In this document: piece by piece, positions 54,705 to 63,883 of the stretch
How the letters are laid out: every line of letters begins with the position of its first letter
Numbering within the stretch: position 1 is the first letter of the stretch
Program-made: the position numbers and the translations under genes
The notes under the pieces: model-generated
The model's input: only the letters and a program-made list of their open reading frames with translations
Told to the model about the DNA's origin: nothing
Databases searched by the model: none
Assembly: GCA_021646415.1 (NCBI GenBank)
Contig: SOEU01000013.1
Location: 43,238-107,237, forward strand
Origin: Candidatus Brocadia sp.
GTDB taxonomy: Bacteria > Planctomycetota > Brocadiia > Brocadiales > Brocadiaceae
Reading direction: 5' to 3'
Length of the DNA stretch: 64,000 bases

Positions 54705-55721
54705 ATGAAAAATCCATGCAGGGCAGATGTTTGTTATTCTTTAAAATCGGTTTGCAATGGTTTAACTTTTTCTCTGTGTATTTTTTTAATTACCTGTTAC
54801 GGATGCGGTAAGGAAGAGGATGTGGTTGAAAAACATTTGGAATTTAAAGAAATTATTTCAACGCCCGTTGAAGATCAGCAGTTGCCACCGGTAGTCAGGG
54901 AAGAAACTCCCATCGGTGAGGTTGTTCGGTCTCCGTTGGTTGTACAAACTCCTCAAATTGTTAAAACTCCACCTGCTCCGTTGCCAGTTGAAGAGTCGTT
55001 TACGGCTCAGGACCTTTATAACGAAGGTTTAAATCTCTTCAATCAGGGTCGTTTAGAAGAGGCTATTGAGGCCTTTAACAAGGCAACAGGGATAGATGCC
55101 ACGATGGTCGATGCATATAAAAAGAAGGCTTTGGCTTATAACAAACTTGGCATGACGAATGAGGCAATCATTTCTTTTAAAAAAGTGGTTGAGTTAGATC
55201 CCAAAGATTCAGAAGCATACCTCCATCTGGGAAATTTTTATGTTAAGAGGGGGATGGCTGATAATGCTATCATTTCGCTTGAAAGATATGTAACATTGAG
55301 TCCCAATAATGCCAGGGTTTATTATAATCTGGGTTGTCTTTATGGTGAAAAGAAACTTTTTGATAAGGCAGCAGCGGCATATCAACAAGCATTAAAAATC
55401 AATCCGAACTATGAAGATGCTTATTATAATCTCGGGGTTATTTACAATGATAAAGAGATGTTTGGTGAGGCCATTGAGGTTTTTAAGAAGATCTTAATCG
55501 TAAATCCAAATAATCATGAATCACGGTATAATCTAGCGTTCGCTTACAATAAAAAGGGATTATATAACGATGCAGTAGCCACGTGCGAAAAAATGCTGGA
55601 GCTGGATCCCGGGAATGCCAATGCACACCTTCTGCTGGGTGATACTTACAATAAGCTGGGCAAATTGAAAGAGGCTCAGGAAGAATATGATATTTACAAG
55701 AAGTTAATATTTATTAAATGA
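54705..55721 (+). CDS. TPR-repeat lipoprotein
   Basis: A 338-residue protein with an N-terminal hydrophobic region ending in a Cys (LCIFLITCYGCG), a probable lipobox. A Pro/Val-rich linker (residues 45-95) is followed by about seven tandem tetratricopeptide repeats (100-335), e.g. AQDLYNEGLNLFNQGRLEEA, VYYNLGCLYGEKKLFDKAAA and AYYNLGVIYNDKEMFGEAIE. The repeats are more regular than in the lipoprotein at 20,393. It is probably an envelope scaffold. It has a promoter 50 bases upstream and overlaps the next gene by four bases, so the two are cotranscribed. Confidence 0.82.
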   Translation: MKNPCRADVCYSLKSVCNGLTFSLCIFLITCYGCGKEEDVVEKHLEFKEIISTPVEDQQLPPVVREETPIGEVVRSPLVVQTPQIVKTPPAPLPVEESFTAQDLYNEGLNLFNQGRLEEAIEAFNKATGIDATMVDAYKKKALAYNKLGMTNEAIISFKKVVELDPKDSEAYLHLGNFYVKRGMADNAIISLERYVTLSPNNARVYYNLGCLYGEKKLFDKAAAAYQQALKINPNYEDAYYNLGVIYNDKEMFGEAIEVFKKILIVNPNNHESRYNLAFAYNKKGLYNDAVATCEKMLELDPGNANAHLLLGDTYNKLGKLKEAQEEYDIYKKLIFIK

Positions 55722-56023
55722 AGCCAATCTTGAATTCAATCGTGAAAACTGTATTTACAGCCCTCTACCTGTTGCTGCTATCAAATATCGTATATCCTGT
55801 TTTTACCGTTCAGTCCCAGGATATCCATCCAAACGGGACAAGTACTATCGCACAGGCGCAATCCACTCAGGTCCCTCCTCCCGAGCTTCCACCAACACCG
55901 CGGTCAAAACTTGAAATCATCCAATACATTCTTTTACCCTTTGCCATTGGCGCATCCATCTGGTTAATACTGCGCTTAGAAAAGATGGAGAGGGAGCAAA
56001 CGAAGGGAAACGAAGGGCAATAA
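55718..56023 (+). CDS. Small membrane protein with signal-like N-terminus (101 aa)
   Basis: A 101-residue protein with a hydrophobic N-terminus (TVFTALYLLLLSNIVYPVF), a Pro-rich linker (PPPELPPTPRSKLE) and a second membrane helix (YILLPFAIGASIWLILRLE) near the C-terminus. It has no known family. It starts inside the stop of the TPR lipoprotein (ATGA) and may be its membrane partner. Confidence 0.55.
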   Translation: MKPILNSIVKTVFTALYLLLLSNIVYPVFTVQSQDIHPNGTSTIAQAQSTQVPPPELPPTPRSKLEIIQYILLPFAIGASIWLILRLEKMEREQTKGNEGQ

Positions 56024-56074
56024 GTCTTTCTGTTGTCCCTTGTCCCTATTGATGTTAAAGAAATTCAAAGCCGA

Positions 56075-56581
56075 TCAGTCCTTGGTATGTTTATTCGCAG
56101 CGTGCCGCATCATGCGCAAGCCGTGATGACCCTGACCATAATAATCGGCCAGATATCCCTGATCCGTGAAGCCAAATTTACGATAAAGGTTTATAGCTTC
56201 CTGGTTATTGACACGGACTTCGAGGAAAATCCGCTGGGCACCACGCATGGCGAGCGAATGGAGAATACAATCAATTAGTCTCTGCCCGATGCGCTTGCCC
56301 TGCGCAGCAGGATGCACGGCTATCGCATATAATCGACCGGAATAGCACTGCCGGTGGCGGTGTACTAACCCCGCAGACCACCCCAGTACCCGGTCTTTGC
56401 TCTCTGCAACCACCACAATTGCACGAGGATTTGCGATCAATCCCCGCAATTGCCTGCGGTTGAACATCTCTTCTATACGGGAAAAGCAGGCAATTTCCAA
56501 TTCGAGTATTGCTGCAACATCCCGTGCTACTGCGGTGCGAAGATGTATGGCAGAACGGCAATGGGAAGTGAGTGTGGACAT
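56075..56581 (-). CDS. GNAT family N-acetyltransferase
   Basis: A 168-residue GNAT (ATG 56581; GTG 56593 adds four residues). The pyrophosphate-binding loop is AIAVHPAAQGKRIGQRLIDC, and ELEIACFSRIEEMFNRRQLR and LEVRVNNQEAINLYRKFGFT are RimI-like. It acetylates an N-terminal alanine or another amine with acetyl-CoA; the substrate is not evident. The coding strand is visibly richer in G and C than its neighbours, with many CGC and GCA/GCC codons, which suggests horizontal acquisition. It is convergent with the small membrane protein gene. Confidence 0.85.
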   Translation of the reverse strand: MSTLTSHCRSAIHLRTAVARDVAAILELEIACFSRIEEMFNRRQLRGLIANPRAIVVVAESKDRVLGWSAGLVHRHRQCYSGRLYAIAVHPAAQGKRIGQRLIDCILHSLAMRGAQRIFLEVRVNNQEAINLYRKFGFTDQGYLADYYGQGHHGLRMMRHAANKHTKD

Positions 56582-56654
56582 AATCCTGATCACAGATTCT
56601 GCAAACGTTTAACTTGTCGACTGCGCTTAAGGATGTGTTTTTGCCTAATCGTTT

Positions 56655-57656
56655 TTATACCTCTTTTGCATTAATCCATTTCATCATCTTTCTCAGCTCC
56701 CTGCCAACTTTTTCAATGAGGTGTCCTCTGTCCTTTTTCTCTAAAGCGTTGAAGACAGGTCTCCCGGCCTGGTTTTCTAATATCCACTCTTTGGCAAACT
56801 TTCCGCTCTGTATCTCTGACAATATCCGCTTCATCTCCTTTTTTGTTTCTTCCGTAATAATACGCGGACCACGGGTCAGGTCTCCGTATTCGGCGGTATT
56901 GCTAATTGAATACCGCATATAACTGAGACCACCCTGATAGAAAAGATCTACAATCAGCTTGAGTTCGTGCATACATTCAAAATAGGCAAGCTCAGGTTGG
57001 TATCCAGCCTCTACCAGCGTCTCAAACCCTGCCTTGACGAGTGCCGCTGCCCCACCGCAGAGTACTGCCTGCTCCCCAAAGAGGTCTGTTTCCGTTTCTT
57101 CGGCAAAGGAGGTTTCCATTACACCAGCCCGTGTACCACCAATTCCGTATGCATAGGCCATGGCCTTTTCCCTGGCCTTTCCTGTAGCATCCTGGTGAAT
57201 AGCCATAAGACAAGGGACACCGCCTCCCTTTTCGTATTCACTGCGGACAAGATGTCCTGGTCCTTTGGGTGCAACCATAATGACATCGATATTATTCGGA
57301 GGTACGATTTGTCCGAAATGTATATTGAACCCATGGGAAAAACACAGCGTTTTTCCTTCTTTTAAATAGGGTTTAATTTGTGATTCGTATACCGCCTTCT
57401 GTGTTTCGTCAGGCATGAGTATTTGAATAAAATCTCCCTGCTGTGCCGCCTCATCCACGGAAACTGGCTTGAATCCGTGTTTGGTGGCCAACTGATAATT
57501 TGGTGTGCCTGTTCTTGTAGATACAATCACATCCATACCCGATTCTTTGAGGTTTTGTGCCTGCGCATGTCCCTGGCTGCCGTATCCAATCACGGCAATT
57601 TTTTTTCCTTTCAGGACATTGATATCTGCATCTTTTTCATAATAAATTTTTAACAT
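56655..57656 (-). CDS. ilvC: Ketol-acid reductoisomerase
   Basis: A 333-residue class I KARI of branched-chain amino acid synthesis. [20 protein letters not shown] is the NADPH site, [20 protein letters not shown] the conserved block, and the Mg2+-binding helices include [14 protein letters not shown] and [20 protein letters not shown]. The start is ATG 57656, preceded by GGGAAGGGAC; the frame is open to 57701 but that lead is not conserved. It follows ilvN by 31 bases and rnfA through ilvN. The large subunit ilvB is not here. Confidence 0.95.
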   Translation of the reverse strand: MLKIYYEKDADINVLKGKKIAVIGYGSQGHAQAQNLKESGMDVIVSTRTGTPNYQLATKHGFKPVSVDEAAQQGDFIQILMPDETQKAVYESQIKPYLKEGKTLCFSHGFNIHFGQIVPPNNIDVIMVAPKGPGHLVRSEYEKGGGVPCLMAIHQDATGKAREKAMAYAYGIGGTRAGVMETSFAEETETDLFGEQAVLCGGAAALVKAGFETLVEAGYQPELAYFECMHELKLIVDLFYQGGLSYMRYSISNTAEYGDLTRGPRIITEETKKEMKRILSEIQSGKFAKEWILENQAGRPVFNALEKKDRGHLIEKVGRELRKMMKWINAKEV

Positions 57657-57687
57657 GTCCCTTCCCTTTTTTCCCCTTTCATAAATT

Positions 57688-58167
57688 TTATTTTGCACCA
57701 CGACCTATAGCGATACTGCCTGTCCTTACCAATTCTTTGATTCCATAAGGCCTTAATAAATTCACCATTGCTTCAAGTTTGTCTTCGAAACCGGAAATCT
57801 CAATAACGAGATCTTTCGGGCTTACATCAACGATCTTCCCCCTGAAAATTTCTACAATTTCAATAATTTCTCCGCGTTTTCCGGCCGGTACGTTGATCTT
57901 GAGCAGCATTAAGTCCCGTTCGACAAATTCTTCACTGGTGAAGTCGATTACTTTGATTACATCAATAATCTTTCCTAGTTGTTTTCTGACCTGTTCCACG
58001 ATGGCATCATCGCCCCTGACGACAATGGTCATCCGTGAGAAGGCTGGATTTTCCGTTTCACCAACGGCGAGACTGTCGATATTGAATCCTCTTCCGCTGA
58101 TTAAACCGGTAATATGGGCTAAAACGCCAACCTTATTTTCTACAAGAAGAGAAATGACGTGTCGCAT
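57688..58167 (-). CDS. ilvN: Acetolactate synthase small (regulatory) subunit
   Basis: A 159-residue ACT-domain protein. [20 protein letters not shown] starts it, [20 protein letters not shown] is the valine-binding ACT loop, and ELMLIKVxAP-like [20 protein letters not shown] follows. It stimulates the catalytic subunit (IlvB) and makes it sensitive to valine. It starts three bases after the rnfA stop, and ilvC begins 31 bases downstream. IlvB must be encoded elsewhere. Confidence 0.93.
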   Translation of the reverse strand: MRHVISLLVENKVGVLAHITGLISGRGFNIDSLAVGETENPAFSRMTIVVRGDDAIVEQVRKQLGKIIDVIKVIDFTSEEFVERDLMLLKINVPAGKRGEIIEIVEIFRGKIVDVSPKDLVIEISGFEDKLEAMVNLLRPYGIKELVRTGSIAIGRGAK

Positions 58168-58170
58168 AAT

Positions 58171-58809
58171 TTATTGTACCATCCCTGAAAACCCGAAAAA
58201 GGCAAGGGCCATGAGTCCAGTACAAATAAAGGCAATCGGAATGCCACGTAAGGATTGGGGAATGTTGACCAGAGCCAAACGCTCCCGGATTCCTGACATC
58301 AGGAGCATGGCTACAGTAAAACCGATCCCTGCGCCAAATCCCTGAACGGTAGCCTGTATAAATCCCAGGTGTTTTGGAGAATCAGTTGTGTTTAAAAGCG
58401 CCACACCCAATACGGCACAATTGGTTGTGATCAGGGGCAGATAAATACCAAGACTTTCATACAAGGTAGGCACCATCTTTCTAAGCATCATTTCGACCAG
58501 TTGTACCAACGTCGCAATAACAAGGATATAGCTAATCGTTTTTAGTACTTCAATAAGCCCCAATTCTCGTACGGAGGGAAAGACCATTGCGATAATATTT
58601 GCATCGCCTGGCAGTAAGATGTAATTATACACGATCCATGTAATTGCTGAGGAAAGGGTCATAACAAATGTTACCGCTACACCCATACCCATTGCGGACG
58701 ATGTCTTTTGGGAAACGCCCAGGAATGGGCAAAGTCCTAAGAATTTTGCGAGGACAAAGTTGTTGACAAAGACAACACTTACGATAATTACTGCAATTTC
58801 CTTAATCAT
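58171..58809 (-). CDS. rnfA: Rnf electron transport complex subunit A
   Basis: A 212-residue integral membrane protein with six helices. [20 protein letters not shown] is the RnfA/NqrE hallmark with the paired FVLxxFLGxCPFxGV, and [19 protein letters not shown] is the mirrored second Cys-containing half-motif. RnfA and RnfE hold a membrane Fe-S centre between them. The start overlaps the rnfE stop by eight bases. The absence of rnfB, C, D and G next to it is unusual. Confidence 0.93.
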   Translation of the reverse strand: MIKEIAVIIVSVVFVNNFVLAKFLGLCPFLGVSQKTSSAMGMGVAVTFVMTLSSAITWIVYNYILLPGDANIIAMVFPSVRELGLIEVLKTISYILVIATLVQLVEMMLRKMVPTLYESLGIYLPLITTNCAVLGVALLNTTDSPKHLGFIQATVQGFGAGIGFTVAMLLMSGIRERLALVNIPQSLRGIPIAFICTGLMALAFFGFSGMVQ

Positions 58810-59437
58810 GTTTCATATATGCTTTCGTAATTTTCTCACTCTTTCTGAGTTTTCTCCAGTTAAAAAAACCCAGTAAGAGTCCCAGTACAATAAACGCCCC
58901 CGGTGCCATGATCATTACCGGGGCAGGCTGATACGATTCAGATACTTTCAGACCAAAAATGGTCCCCGCCCCGAGTGCTTCACGTATAACAGAAACAAGA
59001 CAGAGCGAGAGCGTCCACCCCAACCCCAATCCTGCCCCATCCAGAATGGAAACCAAAGGTTTATTTTTGTAAGCAAATGATTCCGCACGGTACATAATGA
59101 TACAGTTAACCACAATGAGCGGAATGAATATGCCCAGTGATGCATTCAATTCTGGCGGCAGATATGCCTTCATGAGCAACTCAACCATGGTTACAAATGC
59201 GGCGATGATAACGATAAAACACGGTATGCGAATCTCTCGGGGAATGAATGATCTCACGAGGGAAATGATAAGGTTGGAGCAGACAAGCACAAATGTAGCT
59301 GCTCCACCCATTGCCAACCCGTTTTTTATAGAGGTTGTGACTGCAAGACTGGGACATAACCCCAACACAAGCACAAATAAGGGATTATATTGAACAATTC
59401 CCTTTGTAAATTCTTTCAGATTGCCGTGTTCTGCCAT
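58802..59437 (-). CDS. rnfE: Rnf electron transport complex subunit E
   Basis: A 211-residue membrane subunit with six helices. [20 protein letters not shown] and [20 protein letters not shown] are the two inverted Cys motifs, and [20 protein letters not shown] follows. It is homologous to RnfA in inverted topology. It begins the transcript rnfE-rnfA-ilvN-ilvC. The upstream 73 bases and the glutaredoxin gene give no sign of another rnf gene. Rnf couples ferredoxin and NAD to Na+ or H+ translocation. Confidence 0.93.
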   Translation of the reverse strand: MAEHGNLKEFTKGIVQYNPLFVLVLGLCPSLAVTTSIKNGLAMGGAATFVLVCSNLIISLVRSFIPREIRIPCFIVIIAAFVTMVELLMKAYLPPELNASLGIFIPLIVVNCIIMYRAESFAYKNKPLVSILDGAGLGLGWTLSLCLVSVIREALGAGTIFGLKVSESYQPAPVMIMAPGAFIVLGLLLGFFNWRKLRKSEKITKAYMKHD

Positions 59438-59510
59438 ACTATTAGAGTATTACTGTGTAAAAAATTTTTAAAAGGCTAAACGTTTTACGGATAAAAGTCA
59501 AGTGGAAATT

Positions 59511-59765
59511 TTAGCGGAGATATTTGTCAATCTCTTTTTTATCAAAACCGTACAAAACCTTATCGCCAGCAACTACGATGGGCAATTTGTCGAGTGATTC
59601 AATATCATCGGTTCCAACAATTTTAATTGCCTCCTTTCTTGCATTTTCATCTTTATCAATATCAAAGGAGACGAAATCCGCCTTCCGTTTGTTTAAATAT
59701 TCTAACAGTTGATTACACTTTGGGCAAAACGGTGTACAAAACACCTTTAATTTATGAGTAGTCAT
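59511..59765 (-). CDS. Glutaredoxin-like thioredoxin-fold protein
   Basis: An 84-residue protein. KVFCTPFCPKCNQLLEYLNK holds a CPKC redox motif at residues 14-17 (after an extra Cys), and the cis-proline/GxD region is LDKLPIVVAGDKVLYG. It is a small thioredoxin-fold reductant, perhaps a NrdH- or glutaredoxin-like protein. It lies 73 bases upstream of rnfE on the same strand and might be cotranscribed. The gap to divergent purH is 192 bases. Confidence 0.82.
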   Translation of the reverse strand: MTTHKLKVFCTPFCPKCNQLLEYLNKRKADFVSFDIDKDENARKEAIKIVGTDDIESLDKLPIVVAGDKVLYGFDKKEIDKYLR

Positions 59766-59957
59766 AATTTTCCCTCACGGATAAGTTGAAGAATCATGTT
59801 ATGGAAAAAAGATTCAAGCACAAAAGACAAAAACAGTCAATGGAAAAAACCCAGGTGATATTCAATGCGTGTTATTCTTTTGACTTGATTTTTGCCTTCT
59901 GCTAAAATCGCCGAATCATTATGGAATAAATATGATTTCAATGACAAGGAGAAAAAG

Positions 59958-61535
59958 ATGGCAAAATTGGAAAGGGCACTCATTAGTGTCTCTGATAAAA
60001 CGGGGATCGTGGAGTTTGCCCGGGAGTTACAGCATTTAGGGGTAGAAATTATTTCCACAGGCGGTACTTCCAAATTACTCAAAGAAAATGGTATTCGTGT
60101 GATTGAAATATCAGAGCATACAGGGTTTCCGGAGATTATGGATGGACGCGTGAAAACCTTGCATCCCAAGGTACACGGGGGATTATTGGCTTTAAGGGAT
60201 AACGAAATCCACAAAAAACAGATGAAGGAATTGGGAATTAAACCCATTGATATGGTTGTTGTTAATCTGTACCCTTTTGAAAAGACGATCTCTAAAAAAG
60301 ACGTGAGTATGGAAGAAGCGATTGAAAATATCGATATCGGCGGTCCTTCAATGATCCGCTCTGCTTCGAAAAATTACAAGCATGTGATTGTTGTGGTGAA
60401 TCCCAAGCGCTACGGGTTTATTATTGAGGAGATTAAGGCCAATCGCAATGATATTTCCGAAAAAATGCGTCTTGAGCTTGCCATTGAGGCATTCAGGACG
60501 ACTGGTCGTTATGACAGGATTATTGCCAACTATTTCGATAGTCTGGGTACGGAAAAGGAGGGCTATCCAACCCTCCTTTCACTGGACTATATGAAGCGAC
60601 AGTCCTTACGTTACGGTGAAAACCCCCATCAAACAGCTGCATTTTATGTGGAGGAAAATATTCAGGAACCTTGTGTGTCCAATGCCCAGCAATTGTACGG
60701 GAAAGAGCTTTCATATAACAATATTATAGACCTCAATGCTGCTCTTGAATTGGTAAAAGAATTTGAACGGCCTTCTGCCATCGTAATAAAGCATACAAAT
60801 CCCTGCGGCGCCGCATCGGCGAATACCCTGGCTGAGGCATTTACAAAGGCATACAGTGGTGACCCTGTATCCGCATTTGGCTGTATCCTGGGATTAAATA
60901 AGACCGTAGATGTGGCAACGGCAGATGCCATTACCGAACCGGGGCATTTTGTAGAGGCAATCATTGCGCCAGAGTTTGAAGAAAAAGCAGTAGAAATACT
61001 TACCACAAAACGCAAGTGGGGGAGCAGTTTGAGACTTTTGAGGACAGGTGCGTTATCAACACAAATGATTGACTCCTGTGCCTATGATATGAAGAGGGTG
61101 GTCGGTGGAATACTTTTACAGGGCAGGGATCTATCAGTGTATGATCCTGCAAACCTTAAGGTTGTTACGAAGAAAAAGCCCTCCGAGAAAGAGATGGCCG
61201 ATCTGCGGTTTGCCTTTATCGTTTGCAAGCATGTAAAATCGAACAGCATTGTGCTCGCCAGGGACGAGGCCGTGGTGGGTGTTGGAGCCGGACAAATGAG
61301 CCGTATCGATTCGACAGAAATTTCCATAAAGAAGGCAGGCGATCGGGTGAAAGGTGCCGTAATGGCTTCCGATGCCTTTTTCCCCTTCCGGGACAGTGTG
61401 GATGTAGCGGCCAAGGCTGGCGTGATTGCCATTATTCAACCTGGCGGCTCTAACAAGGATGACGAATCAATAGCCGCGGCTGACGAACACGGAATAGTCA
61501 TGGTATTTACCGGCCAGCGGCATTTTAGGCACTAA
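59958..61535 (+). CDS. purH: Bifunctional AICAR transformylase / IMP cyclohydrolase
   Basis: A 525-residue enzyme that performs the last two steps of de novo purine synthesis. The N-terminal IMP cyclohydrolase (MGS-like) domain has [38 protein letters not shown] and [10 protein letters not shown]. The C-terminal formyltransferase has [36 protein letters not shown] (catalytic KHxNPCG) and [20 protein letters not shown]. The start is ATG 59958 after AAGGAG. It is unlinked to purN at 24.4 kb. Confidence 0.95.
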   Translation: MAKLERALISVSDKTGIVEFARELQHLGVEIISTGGTSKLLKENGIRVIEISEHTGFPEIMDGRVKTLHPKVHGGLLALRDNEIHKKQMKELGIKPIDMVVVNLYPFEKTISKKDVSMEEAIENIDIGGPSMIRSASKNYKHVIVVVNPKRYGFIIEEIKANRNDISEKMRLELAIEAFRTTGRYDRIIANYFDSLGTEKEGYPTLLSLDYMKRQSLRYGENPHQTAAFYVEENIQEPCVSNAQQLYGKELSYNNIIDLNAALELVKEFERPSAIVIKHTNPCGAASANTLAEAFTKAYSGDPVSAFGCILGLNKTVDVATADAITEPGHFVEAIIAPEFEEKAVEILTTKRKWGSSLRLLRTGALSTQMIDSCAYDMKRVVGGILLQGRDLSVYDPANLKVVTKKKPSEKEMADLRFAFIVCKHVKSNSIVLARDEAVVGVGAGQMSRIDSTEISIKKAGDRVKGAVMASDAFFPFRDSVDVAAKAGVIAIIQPGGSNKDDESIAAADEHGIVMVFTGQRHFRH

Positions 61536-61589
61536 ATTGGAGGAGGTACGTTGAAAACGTGCTCCTGTGCGCACATATGACAGATTCAA

Positions 61590-61710
61590 AAGAGAGTATC
61601 AATTGAGGAAATCAGAAAAGGGCTTTCTTCTCTGTTTCATGATGAAGGGTTGCGGCTTGTTTTGCTGCAAAAGAATTACCGTCATAAATATTATCGAAGT
61701 GGGTGGAAAT
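61590..61710 (+). pseudogene. Possible MNT-type nucleotidyltransferase fragment
   Basis: Read in one frame, the plus strand gives VSIEEIRKGLSSLFHDEGLR and LVLLQKNYRHKYYRSGWK, then a stop. The first half resembles the N-terminus of minimal nucleotidyltransferases (IEEIKKxLxPLFxxYGVKxxxLFGSxARG), but the GSxARG catalytic motif is lost after LVLL. It is a short relic with no start codon. Confidence 0.3.
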
Positions 61711-62344
61711 AATACTGAATTGTTATTTTCTCTCTTTCTATAACTCTCAGATGGAGGATAATAATTATGCTAAGGTGGAGTATAGTAATTGTCGTGCAAA
61801 CAGTTTTTCTGCAGCTGGTATTTTTTCCCAAAACCCTTCCAGCTTCAAAATTTGATATGCCGGCCAATTTAAAAAATGTCGGGACTCATATACCCATCAA
61901 CCCAAAGGTTCTGTCTGCAACCGTGCCATACGCCTCTAACCGTCAATACGCAACCATACCAGAGGTTATCCAAAATACCAAAAAACTCCTGGTACCCTTT
62001 ATCGCCAATAAAGGGCAGACGGATGAAAGGGTGGCATTTTATGCCAATATCTTTTGGGGGAGTGTCTTTGTCACAAAAGACGGGGAGATTGTCTATTCTC
62101 TGACAGGAAGTGAAAGTGGAGAGTCGAAAGCTGAAAGGTTAAAGTCCGAAGTTAATGGGCGGCATAGGGAACAAGAATCCAGAAGTCAGAAGACAGAACA
62201 CAGAAGAGGAACTATTAAATCTTTGCCGGTTCACTCTGCAAAATTGGACCAAAACGTTTTAGCCCAAACCGCAAGTCTGAAACAGTCTGAGAAGGCATCA
62301 AGGATATTGGTACCTACAGAGGATATCTCAATAAATCCGCAATA

Positions 62345-62386
62345 CGAAATCTGCAATCGTTCGGCTGAGCGCTCACGACGAAGTCC
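62345..62386. repeat. Copy 1 of a 42-base direct repeat (reverse copy of the CGTCGTGAG module)
   Basis: The 42 bases starting CGAAATCTGCAATCG and ending CTCACGACGAAGTCC are identical to those at 62,965-63,006. The second part is the reverse complement of the module at 9063-9095 and 51,907-51,940, with small differences. It lies in frame in the SBBP gene and encodes IVRLSA- or CNRSAERS-type peptides depending on the frame. Confidence 0.85.
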
Positions 62387-62682
62387 AAAATCCGGAGCAA
62401 GGGGGATTGTCCTTAAAGAGGAGTTTGTGGGCGGAAAGGTGAACGAAATGAAAGGTGAAGCACCGTCCGCGACAAAGGTGAGCTATTTTACGGGAAATGA
62501 CTCAAAGAAGTGGCAGTACAATATCCCCACGTATGATGTTGTAATGTTTGGAGAAGTATATAAGGGCATGGAACTGAAGCTGAAGTCGTATGGAAATAAT
62601 GTGGAAAGGCTCTTTACGGTAAGACTAGGTGCAGATCCAGACCAGATAAAGATCATGCTGAGTGGTGCAAATCTCCAGGAAT

Positions 62683-62713
62683 TCCCCCTTAATAAAGGTG
62701 GGGACCGGGGGGT
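62683..62713. repeat. CCCCCTT/AAGGTGGGG repeat inside the SBBP gene
   Basis: TTCCCCCTTAATAAAGGTGG followed by GGACCGGGGGG encodes FPLNKGGDRG. It is an in-frame palindrome-like module and one of several insertions in this gene. Confidence 0.5.
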
Positions 62714-62860
62714 GTTAGTAAATGAACATGGAGAGCTTGAAGTAGAAACAGAGCTTGGGATAGTCAAATTTACAAAACCTGTTGCCTATCAGGAGATTGA
62801 TGGGAAGAGGGTGGAAGTGGAATGTAAATATATGATTGCGGATTGTGGAATGCAGAATAA

Positions 62861-62933
62861 CACACCCCTTACCCCTATCGAGAGGGGAATGTGTGAAAGT
62901 CCACTCCTGAGAGGGGATTCAAGGTTGGGTAAA
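62861..62933. repeat. CCCCTTACCCC/GAGAGGGG repeat inside the SBBP gene
   Basis: CACCCCTTACCCCTATCGAG and AGGGGAATGTGTG, followed by CACTCCTGAGAGGGGATTCA, are two modules of the palindromic CCCC(T)CC family. They are translated in frame as NTPLTPIERG and ESPLLRGDSR, and the same family occurs at 1532 and 4500. Confidence 0.7.
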
Positions 62934-62964
62934 GCCAAATTCCGAAATCAAAAATTCACAAATC

Positions 62965-63006
62965 CGAAATCTGCAATCGTTCGGCTGAGCGCTCACGACG
63001 AAGTCC
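62965..63006. repeat. Copy 2 of the 42-base direct repeat
   Basis: Identical over 42 bases to 62,345-62,386, 620 bases further on, and followed by degenerate AATCCGAA repeats. The frame loss of the gene lies just downstream, at about 63,070. Confidence 0.85.
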
Positions 63007-63883
63007 GAAATCCGAATTCTGAATGCCCGCTGTCCGAAGTACTTAACTTGCAATCCGAAACCCGCAACCCATTTACAGTTTTAAAGTCGCCTCCTACGAC
63101 AAAACCAGGGAACTCATCATTGACCCCCTGCTTGTATCTACATTTTTAGGAGGGTCGTTTATCGAATTTGCCTATGATGTAGCCATTGACAAAGGGGGAA
63201 ATGTCTATGTCTCTGGTGCGACTACATCATCGAACTTTCCTACAAGAAAGGGCGCTTATAAGAAGTCTTTGAAAGGGGGTGTCGATGCCTTTGTATCGAG
63301 CTTCAATAAGGATTTAACAAGACTTCGTGCTTCGACATATTTGGGGGGGACGTCTGATGATTTTGGTTATTCTATGGCCATTGGTCCAGGGAAAAATATA
63401 TATCTGGCTGGTTATACGTCGTCATCAGACTTTTCAACAACCAGGCGCGCTTATGATACTTCATACAACGGTGATGTGGAAGTCTTTGTATCGAGGCTAA
63501 AAGGTAACTTAAAAAAACTGGTTTCATCCACATATCTCGGCGGGTTTGGTAAGGATTATTGTTACTCAACCGCCATAGATTCAGGAGGAAATATTTATGT
63601 GGCCGGTTATACAGAGTCATCGAACTTCCCGGAAACTAACGGTACTTCTTATAGGGGTGGTAATGATACCTTCGTATCCAGATTCGCCGAGAACCTTTCT
63701 GCTTCAATCGCATCGGGTAAGAAGGGTTAGATACCCGGCTATGTTGTGGATGACGAAGGTGTCCCCATAGGGTCTGCAAAGATAAGGGTCAAAGGTGTAA
63801 AAACGGGGACTGAAACGAATACGTCATCCGATGGGGACGGGTTCTTTATGTTTGAAGATTTAGACGCAGATACTTATACCTAA

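Larger units (their letters stand above)
61767..63883 (+). pseudogene. SBBP/DUF7948-type beta-propeller surface protein, decayed
   Basis: The first frame (61,767-63,149) starts with a signal peptide (VVQTVFLQLVFFPKTLPA) and the family block VPFIANKGQTDERVAFYANI. A beta-rich region follows, with TKVSYFTGNDSKKWQYNIPT and VVMFGEVYKGMELKLKSYGN. Repeat-derived sequence then intervenes. At about 63,070 the reading frame shifts, and the second frame (63,071-63,730) reads YSFKVASYDKTRELIIDPLL, then SBBP beta-propeller repeats such as STYLGGTSDDFGYSMAIGPG. A TAG at 63,728-63,730 interrupts; in the same frame VVDDEGVPIGSAKIRVKGVK is a CarboxypepD-regulatory-like domain, ending at TAA 63,881-63,883. Such proteins are secreted and surface-located. 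Three lesions indicate a pseudogene. Confidence 0.8.
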
